Shown: one piece after another, positions 20,099 to 26,510 of the stretch | Layout of the letters: each line of letters starts with the position of its first letter | Position numbering within the stretch: position 1 is the stretch's first letter | The notes under the pieces: model-generated | The model's database searches: none | What the model saw: the letters and a program-made list of their open reading frames with translations, nothing else | Told to the model about the DNA's origin: nothing | Made by a program: the position numbers and the translations under genes | Assembly: GCA_024220525.1 (NCBI GenBank) | Contig: JAMYWO010000194.1 | Span: forward strand, 53,254 to 79,763 | DNA: 26,510 bases | Source: Cochliopodium minus | Taxonomy: Eukaryota; Discosea; Himatismenida; Cochliopodiidae | Reading direction: 5' to 3'

Positions 20099-21382
20099 TT
20101 ACAAAAGAGATTTTAAATAATAATTAACAATTTTATACACATAAGAATATTGACTGGAAGTTTGCACACTGCCGTGTCTTTGCTTTCTTATACTAGAAAC
20201 AATCTGAGGAAGATTAATGTTGAAGTTGAGCAACTCGCCACTCAAAAAGAAGTTTTTGTTCTTCAAAAGATCAATGATCTCAAAACAAAAGGCAGAAGCA
20301 ATATAAGTAGCACTTCTCCCAACACCTGCAGAACAATGTACAACAGCAGGTCCATTGAGTCCATCTGTTTCACTTTGTTTTTGGAGTTTCTTTTGAAGGA
20401 GATAAACGTATATTAAGACTTGATAGTCTTCTGGTACACCGTGATCAGGCCATCCAGTGTAATGAACTTGTTTTATGTTTCTTGTAATTCCGCTCACGAG
20501 GTTTTTGATTCGGAGATTTCTTACTATCAGTTGATCTTCAAAGGGAGTGGTCTCTTCAGTTATTGTGATTACAAAATCAGACACTGTGAGTGATTTCCCC
20601 ATTGAAGGCCAAAACTTTACCATTTTGACTCTGTTGTTTTCAACGATTGAGGTCAAAGAGATAATCATTTTTGATTTTGATTGCCATATCATTTCGTAGA
20701 AATCTCCTATCGTCTTGTCAAGTGGTGCTTGCGTTGCTATAAATGTGGAATTACATCCATGTGTACCATTGATGTAATTTGCGTTGATATATTTTGAATG
20801 ATCCGCTTCATAATCCTTATCATCTTGATTCATTGTCAACAAGCTAAGATCATTCATCGATTTTGAGAGTTTGTTATCATGCTTAAAGACAAATCTTGAT
20901 GATTCATTACAAAGAATATCTTGATATCTATTCTTTCCCCAATTTTCAGGATATAGAGATGCTTTGAACATCACCTTTTTTTCATTGAGACTCATTTCAT
21001 CCACTCTTAATGGTTCCATTTCACATATTTCATTGTATTCTTGTTTCATAATTTTATTAATCATTTTGGATGTTACTTCTCCTTCTATATTTGAAAGAGC
21101 AGTTGGAGATATCACAAGTTGGAAGCCTCCCATATCAATTTTTCTATTTCGATTATCTTGATGATTAATTTCCTCTACATAATTTTGTTTATCTTCCAAT
21201 TTTACTATTTCAATTCTTATATCCCTCTCATTGCTGATGATATTTTCTTTATTCAAGTATTTTTTGTCCATATTGCTGTAATTCTTTTTATCAAAGGTCA
21301 ATATGTTATTATTCCCCATATTCTTTGAAAGCAGAAAAAATACCTTTGGAATAGGTTGTGATTTAGAAAATGATTTGATCAT
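20099..21382 (-). CDS. Classical protein tyrosine phosphatase (single exon, 427 aa)
   Basis: An intact frame from ATG 21382 to the stop at 20099 encodes one PTP domain with all standard motifs in order: KNRYQDI, YINANYINGT, ATQAPLDKTIGDFYEMIW, WPDHGVP (general acid Asp near 312), VVHCSAGVGRS (nucleophile Cys350, Arg356) and QTSSQY. KNRYQDI falls where most members have KNRYxDI before the pTyr loop, which is standard. The first 100 or so residues are polar, Asn/Lys-rich and without a signal peptide or membrane span, so this is a cytosolic, non-receptor enzyme that removes phosphate from tyrosine. It is the only intact multi-motif gene in the window without an intron. It ends 116 nt before the start of the PP5-like gene on the same strand and is divergent from the RhoGEF gene. 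Confidence 0.96.
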   Translation of the reverse strand: MIKSFSKSQPIPKVFFLLSKNMGNNNILTFDKKNYSNMDKKYLNKENIISNERDIRIEIVKLEDKQNYVEEINHQDNRNRKIDMGGFQLVISPTALSNIEGEVTSKMINKIMKQEYNEICEMEPLRVDEMSLNEKKVMFKASLYPENWGKNRYQDILCNESSRFVFKHDNKLSKSMNDLSLLTMNQDDKDYEADHSKYINANYINGTHGCNSTFIATQAPLDKTIGDFYEMIWQSKSKMIISLTSIVENNRVKMVKFWPSMGKSLTVSDFVITITEETTPFEDQLIVRNLRIKNLVSGITRNIKQVHYTGWPDHGVPEDYQVLIYVYLLQKKLQKQSETDGLNGPAVVHCSAGVGRSATYIASAFCFEIIDLLKNKNFFLSGELLNFNINLPQIVSSIRKQRHGSVQTSSQYSYVYKIVNYYLKSLL

Positions 21383-22022
21383 TTTATACTTCTTTTCAAT
21401 AAATCCTTTTCTCTCCTTTCTCTAATTTAAATTTAAATTTTTTTTTTATTTTTATTTTTTAAACTTACGAGATCAATTTTAAAGTGAAGAATAAATCCCA
21501 AAATAAGGTTTAGTTATCTTTGGATGTACTCAATATTTTTTCAATTCATGATATGAGATTTCTTATTTTATTTTGTTAATAACATGATAAGTGAAAAGTG
21601 ATGAAATCCAAAATTTAAATTTTTTTTTTCAGAGAAAAAAAAAAAAATCTCTCAAAATGAAAAGAGAAAAAAAGAAAGATAGGAAATACAAATGTTTCTA
21701 TTTTCCTCTTTAAACTTATATTATGAAATATTTTTTCTTTTCTCTTTTTCAAAATTTTTGATAGTTAAAAATATATTTCAAATATTGATATCTGAAATCA
21801 AATGAAAGCAGATGATGAATGAATTACAAAAAATTTTAAATTCTAACCAATACCAACAAGTAATATAATAATTATAATTCCTTTTTTCAAGAATTCATTC
21901 AAAAATATCAACATTTTTTCCATAGTCTCTTTTTGAAATTTTTTTTGAATTGTATTTAAAAATATATTTTCAATTTTTCTTTTTTTTTTTTTGCATTTTA
22001 TAAAAATATATAAAAAAAATAT
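21383..22022. other. Divergent promoter region between the PTP and RhoGEF genes
   Basis: About 640 nt separate two genes transcribed away from each other, so both promoters must lie here. The sequence is AT-rich with several T and A runs (about 21430-21460, 21618-21645, 21970-21995). No specific binding motif can be singled out, and no gene is seen. Confidence 0.55.
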
Positions 22023-25000
22023 ATGGATAAGGAACTGGAAAATAAGGATAATGAAAAGAATGAAGAGAATGATACAAAAATTAATGATTCTCCAGGAATT
22101 TCAAGGATCCCAGTCAAAAATAGAATAAATATATTTGAAACAAAAGGTGGATCATCAAATTCTGAAAATAAACAAAATGATGATTTGAAATCCAGCCAAG
22201 TTATTGAACAAATACAGAAATTCGAAAATTTAAATTCAAAATTGGCACCAACACCACCCCCAAAGCCCAAAATAAAGATAAAGAAAAATTCAAAAATATT
22301 ATCTCCCACATCAACAAATAAAATAAATGGAGATCAACCAAATGGATCAAATAATTCAGAGGATAAAAATATAAATAAAGATTCAAACAATCATACAATA
22401 AATAATCACAATAATAACTGTAAAGTCAAAATTGAAGAAAGTAATAATGAAAATACTTCCAATTCATCCAATATTGTGGAATTAAAAGATATGAAGAAGC
22501 CCACAAAATGGGTCAAACCAACATCTCCTTATACAAAAGATAAAAATAAAGAATTGACACCTCCTAAATTGAGTCCCAATGGAGAGGATAAATCTAGTGG
22601 AAGCAAGGTGACATACCAAAGGATATCTGAACCATTATTCAAAAAACCAACAAAAAGAAACATAAAGGCAAGAGAAAAATATAATCTCAAAATGAGCACA
22701 AGGAATAGCAATAAGAATGAAGGAGATAATGAAATTATAGAAAATTCAAAAAATGATGAGGAAATCTCTTTTGTAAATGAATCAAAGGAAGAAAATAATT
22801 TGGATTTAAAGGGAGAATCTGTATTGATTAATGATGAGAATACCAAATTGGAGATTAAAGGAGAAAATGTTAATCAAGATAATCAACCATCTATAGAATA
22901 TTTGGAAAATGGGAATACTTCATTGAGAAGTACAAGTGAAATTGAAATTGAAATACAGCCTGTGGGGTCTGATTTGGAAAGCAAGGATACAGAGGATGAA
23001 TCTGAGGGTGATAATCTTTCAAATCAACCCAATAAAGAAGAATCTGAGGATAATCAATTGAAAACATCAACCATACAAGAAGAGATAGAAACATCAACAA
23101 ATATAGAATCTCAGCAAGAAGATAATGAAACCTCAACTAATCAGGAAGATTCAGAAACTGATAAAGATAAAACACTTGTGATTACTCCAAAGAAAGTGAG
23201 ATTATCACTTACAGATAAAGAAGGAGAGGAAGAGAATGAGGCAGAGAAACCCAAAAAAGATTTCAAGCCAGTTGTCCCCAAAAAGTCACAGTTGCTCAAC
23301 AAAAAGGTCCTCAGCAACAGAAAGCATCTCAGCATGGGTGCGAACAACTTCAACAAAGGCAAAGAAACAACCCACAAAACAGTGGTGATAGACAGAAACG
23401 AACTTCATTTGGAAATAGACAAGGAAGACATCAAACAAAAGAGGTTTCGCAAAAGAAAAAACCTTTCGATGGAGTATCTCACTACTGAAAGGACTTACGT
23501 TGCTAATTTGGTTTCTTTGATAGACACTTTTAAGGTTCCTCTTGAGAAGAGCGAACTCATTGATCCTAATGACATGAGAGTGATCTTTTTGAACACGGAG
23601 ACGTTGATTCCCATCCACAAAAAGCTTTTGTTGGACTTGGAGAACCGTTTGTCGAAGGAATGGGACGAGAGCAGCTGTATAGGCGACATCATCAAGACTC
23701 TGGTGCCCTTCATGAAACTGTACATTGATTACGTCAATGGGTTTGATGAAGCAGAGCACAAATTGAGGATTTTGACTAAAAAAAGCGAAAAGTTGAAGCA
23801 ATTCATTGATAATTGTGACACTGTTAATAATAATGGTGCTTCTGTCTTTTTTTCCCTTCAAATTTGTCCCATTCAGAGGATTCCTCGTTATGTCTTGTTG
23901 CTGAAAGAGCTCAAAGACTCTACTGATGAGGAGCACGTCGATTATAAGGACATTGTCTCTTCTTTCCACTCTGTTTCTTCGTTAGCAGAGACGATCAACA
24001 AAACAAAACAAAAACATGAAGATCAAGTATGGTTTTTTTTTAAAAAAAAATTTAATCAAACTTTATATTCTATTCTTCTATATTTTTTATTTTTTATTTA
24101 ATATTTTTTATTTTTATTTATTTTTTTGTTTTGTTTTGTTTTATTTATTTTTTTTATTCATTTTTTTATTTTCCTTTATTTATTTATTTATTTATTATTT
24201 ATTTTTTTATTTTATTTTATATTTTACTCAAGATTTTTCAATTTTTATTTTATTTTTATTTTTATTTTTATTTTTATTTTTATTTTTATTCTTTAAAATG
24301 AATCTTTTAAAGGCAAAATTGAGGAATATCGCAACAAAATTGAAGGGGAAAATGGGAATTCTCCATCAAAGTTTCATCTTCAACAAAAACGTCGAGCACA
24401 ACTGGATAGGAAAGAAAACGTCCAAAAAATGCGATTACTGCACTGAAGTGATCGGCGACCCCAACATGAGAAAGTGCACCGTTTGTGGCATCCTCACCCA
24501 TGAAGCCTGTCACAAGTTGATGCCTATGAACTGCCCTTTAGAGAAATCTCTCAATCATATCGAACCTTCTTTGATCACTCCTACTCGTAAGTTGATCAAG
24601 AAGTTCAAGTGTTTGCATCGTTGCATTGATTTGGAGAGGATTGGTGACACTATTAATGCGAAGCCTAAAGAGGGTAAAAAAATAAATAAAAAATAAAAAA
24701 TAAAAAATAGAAAAAAATGCTTAAAAAAAATTAAAAATAACTTTCTTAACGAATATTGGAAATTATGATAAATGATAAAAAATGAATCAAAATTAAATCT
24801 ATCAAATAAAAAATATTTCAAAATGAAAATAAAAATATTTCAAAAAACAATTCAAATTAATTTAAAATCAAAATAAAAAGTATTTCAAAATTAAGTAAAA
24901 TAAGAAATGAAAAGAAACAAAAATAAAAAATAAAATATGATAAAAAAATATTGATCAATTTTTTTTAAAAAAGAATTTAAAAAGATTTAAAAAATATCAA

Positions 25001-26510
25001 GCATAAGAAAATAAAAATGCAAATAAAAATAAAGTTACAATAAAATTTAAATTTTTTTTTTTAAATAATAAAATTTAAATTTTTTTTGAATAGCAAATGT
25101 GTTCCTAATGAACGATTCACTTTTAATAACCAACAAGGAGAAACAAAACCACGAAGTGATAGATTTGGTGAGATGGGTGAGCCACTCGAAAAATGCGGAA
25201 ATAAAAATCAACGAGACGGTTTCCAAGGACACGTTTTCTTTTTCCGTGAACAACCCTCGCATCCCCCTCTCCCACACTTTCTTTTTGGACACCCTGGATC
25301 TTAAGACTCTCATCATTTCTGATATTCGTAAGCAGATCGAGATTTATTCTCAACAATCTGATTCCCGTTTGTCTTTGATCTCTTCTCAACTCGTAAAAAG
25401 AAAATTCTTTTTACTTTATTTTTCATTTTGGTTTTTCAAATTTTTTTTAACAATTTTTAAAATTTTTTTAACAATTTTTAAAATTTTTATTTAGTACTTA
25501 TTTTTTTAAAAAGATTTTTATGATTATTTTTTAATGATTAATTTTTGTTTTCATAATATTTACCTCTTTCAACATTGGTTTTTATTTTTAATCATTTTTC
25601 AAAAAAGAATAATTTATTTTTATTTTTTAAAATTTGATTTTTTATTTTTATCTTTCAAAATTTATTTTTGTGTTCATTTTATTATTTTCAAAAGGAATAA
25701 TTTATTTTTTTGATATTTATTTTTTTATTATTCATTTTTTAATTTTGTTAAAAATTTTTTTATTTTAAATTTTTTAAATTTTTTTTTGAAAGAACGTATC
25801 AAAAGACGAAGTGAAAGAAGAGAAGAAGGAAGTGAAAAAAGTTTTGAGATTCAAAATTCCAAACAGCATTCCCGTAGGCTCCTCCAGCGAAAAGCCCTTC
25901 ACCGCGTACATGGTAGAAGTTTTGTATGGAGAAGAAACCACCACCATTTTGAAACGTTACAACAGTTTCTTGTCTTTGCATTCTTCCATGAAGAAATCTT
26001 ACGCGGAAAAACTTCTCCCTTATTTCCCTGGAAAGAAACTTGTTGGAAACATGAATACCAAAAATATTCAGAAAAGGTATTTTTTTCAATTTATAATTTT
26101 AAAATTATTTTTGAATTATTTTTTATTATTTTTTCAATTTATAATTTTAAAATTATTTTTAAAATTATTTTTAATTATTTTTGAATCATTTTTGAATTAT
26201 TTTTTATTTTTTTCTTTTATATTTTCAACAAAATTTTAATTATTTTATAAATTGTTAATTATCTTTTTTTTTATTGATTTTTAATTATTTTTTATTTTAT
26301 TTTTCAATTTAAATTATATTTATCATTATTTCCTTTTCAATATTGATTTTGATTTTTAAATTTTGTGTTAATTATAATTTTTAACTTTTAAATTTTTTTC
26401 ATTTCAGATGTAGAAAATTGGAAGAGTACATGAATAATTGTTTTTTACAATTAGAAGGGTTTTTGGATCAACCACCTGTTGTTGAATTTCTCACCACCTC
26501 TGCCGTAAAA
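22023..26510 (+). CDS. RhoGEF with DH, C1, PH and PX domains (5 exons visible, open at right edge)
   Basis: Exons 22023-24026, 24313-24673, 25094-25392, 25793-26076 and 26408-26510 join in frame to 1017 residues, and the frame is still open. Residues 1-460 are Asn/Glu/Lys-rich and disordered, with a short proline stretch near 78 (TPPPKPK). The DH domain (about 475-680) starts with SMEYLTTERTYVANL and has ICPIQRIPRYVLLLKEL. A C1-type zinc finger follows (about 697-742): His, CDYC, CTVC, H-EAC and a last Cys before PLE. A PH-like part (about 755-885) holds ANVFLMNDSLLITNKE. A PX domain begins near 905, with LKRYNSFLSLHSSMKK (R943, Y944) and YFPGKKLVGN. DH domains load GTP on Rho GTPases; PX and C1 suggest recruitment to phosphoinositide or lipid membranes. 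The start is the first ATG in a 668-codon frame. Introns 2 to 4 are 331-420 nt of AT-rich DNA with no gene. Confidence 0.92.
24170..24292. repeat. T-rich simple repeats in the first RhoGEF intron
   Basis: The intron 24027-24312 contains TTTA repeats (about 24176-24195) and a cleaner TTTTTA hexamer array (about 24240-24292). Frames through it give only Phe, Leu, Tyr and Ile and should not be read as protein. Confidence 0.7.

Noticed and set aside
23286-23969. 227-codon minus-strand frame opposite the RhoGEF
   Set aside because: The plus strand carries the DH domain motifs; the antisense frame has no recognisable motif.

Overview
The window is nuclear DNA of a very AT-rich, intron-rich eukaryotic microbe using the standard code (TAA, TAG and TGA all end genes). 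Nearly every gene is split by GT...AG introns of about 55 to 420 nt made almost only of A and T, exons are clearly richer in G+C, and spacers are short. The gene set (split RPB11 and VPS4, an LRR-PP2C protein, a RhoGEF with C1, PH and PX domains, an F-box protein, Asn/Asp-rich linkers) fits a free-living amoeba-like protist, but the species cannot be fixed from the sequence. All exon models were built by hand from reading frames, splice phases and family motifs. No transposon, virus-like element, tRNA or rRNA was found.

Layout. 1-230 is the tail of an unidentified reading frame. 435-3138 (+) is a six-exon gene that reads as an RNA ligase fused to a polynucleotide kinase. RPB11 (3540-4136), a 117-residue unknown (4337-4748) and an F-box protein (4962-6449) follow on the same strand. 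6450-12255 is a duplicated, partly decayed zone. It holds a tandem family of divergent short-chain dehydrogenases (a relic at 6541-6790 and complete genes at 8656-9871 and 11042-12255), a decayed ubiquitin-like gene (7554-7926), a broken unknown reading frame (8416-8646) and one minus-strand unknown exon (10185-10616). VPS4 (12602-14614, +), the ESCRT-III disassembly ATPase, comes next.

Signalling genes fill the right half: an LRR-PP2C phosphatase (15129-17276, +), a piece of an actin-related protein (18188-17357, -), a PP5-like Ser/Thr phosphatase (19982-18306, -), a classical tyrosine phosphatase (21382-20099, -) and a large RhoGEF (22023 to past the right edge, +). Three unrelated phosphatase families plus a Rho activator suggest a cytoskeleton and signalling neighbourhood, but no operon-like link is implied.

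Main points for a second look. (1) The single N at 17278 lies between a PP2C gene that has lost its 3' half and an actin-related gene that has also lost its 3' half, so it probably hides an unsized gap or misjoin; the AT tract at 18189-18305 may hide another. (2) The catalytic GDxHG motif of the PP5-like phosphatase is supplied by an 11-nt micro-exon (19206-19216). (3) The two intact dehydrogenase genes share a 580-bp block, introns included, with one visible difference, beside strongly diverged sequence, as left by recent gene conversion. (4) The RNA ligase-kinase fusion and the DH-C1-PH-PX order of the RhoGEF are uncommon architectures.
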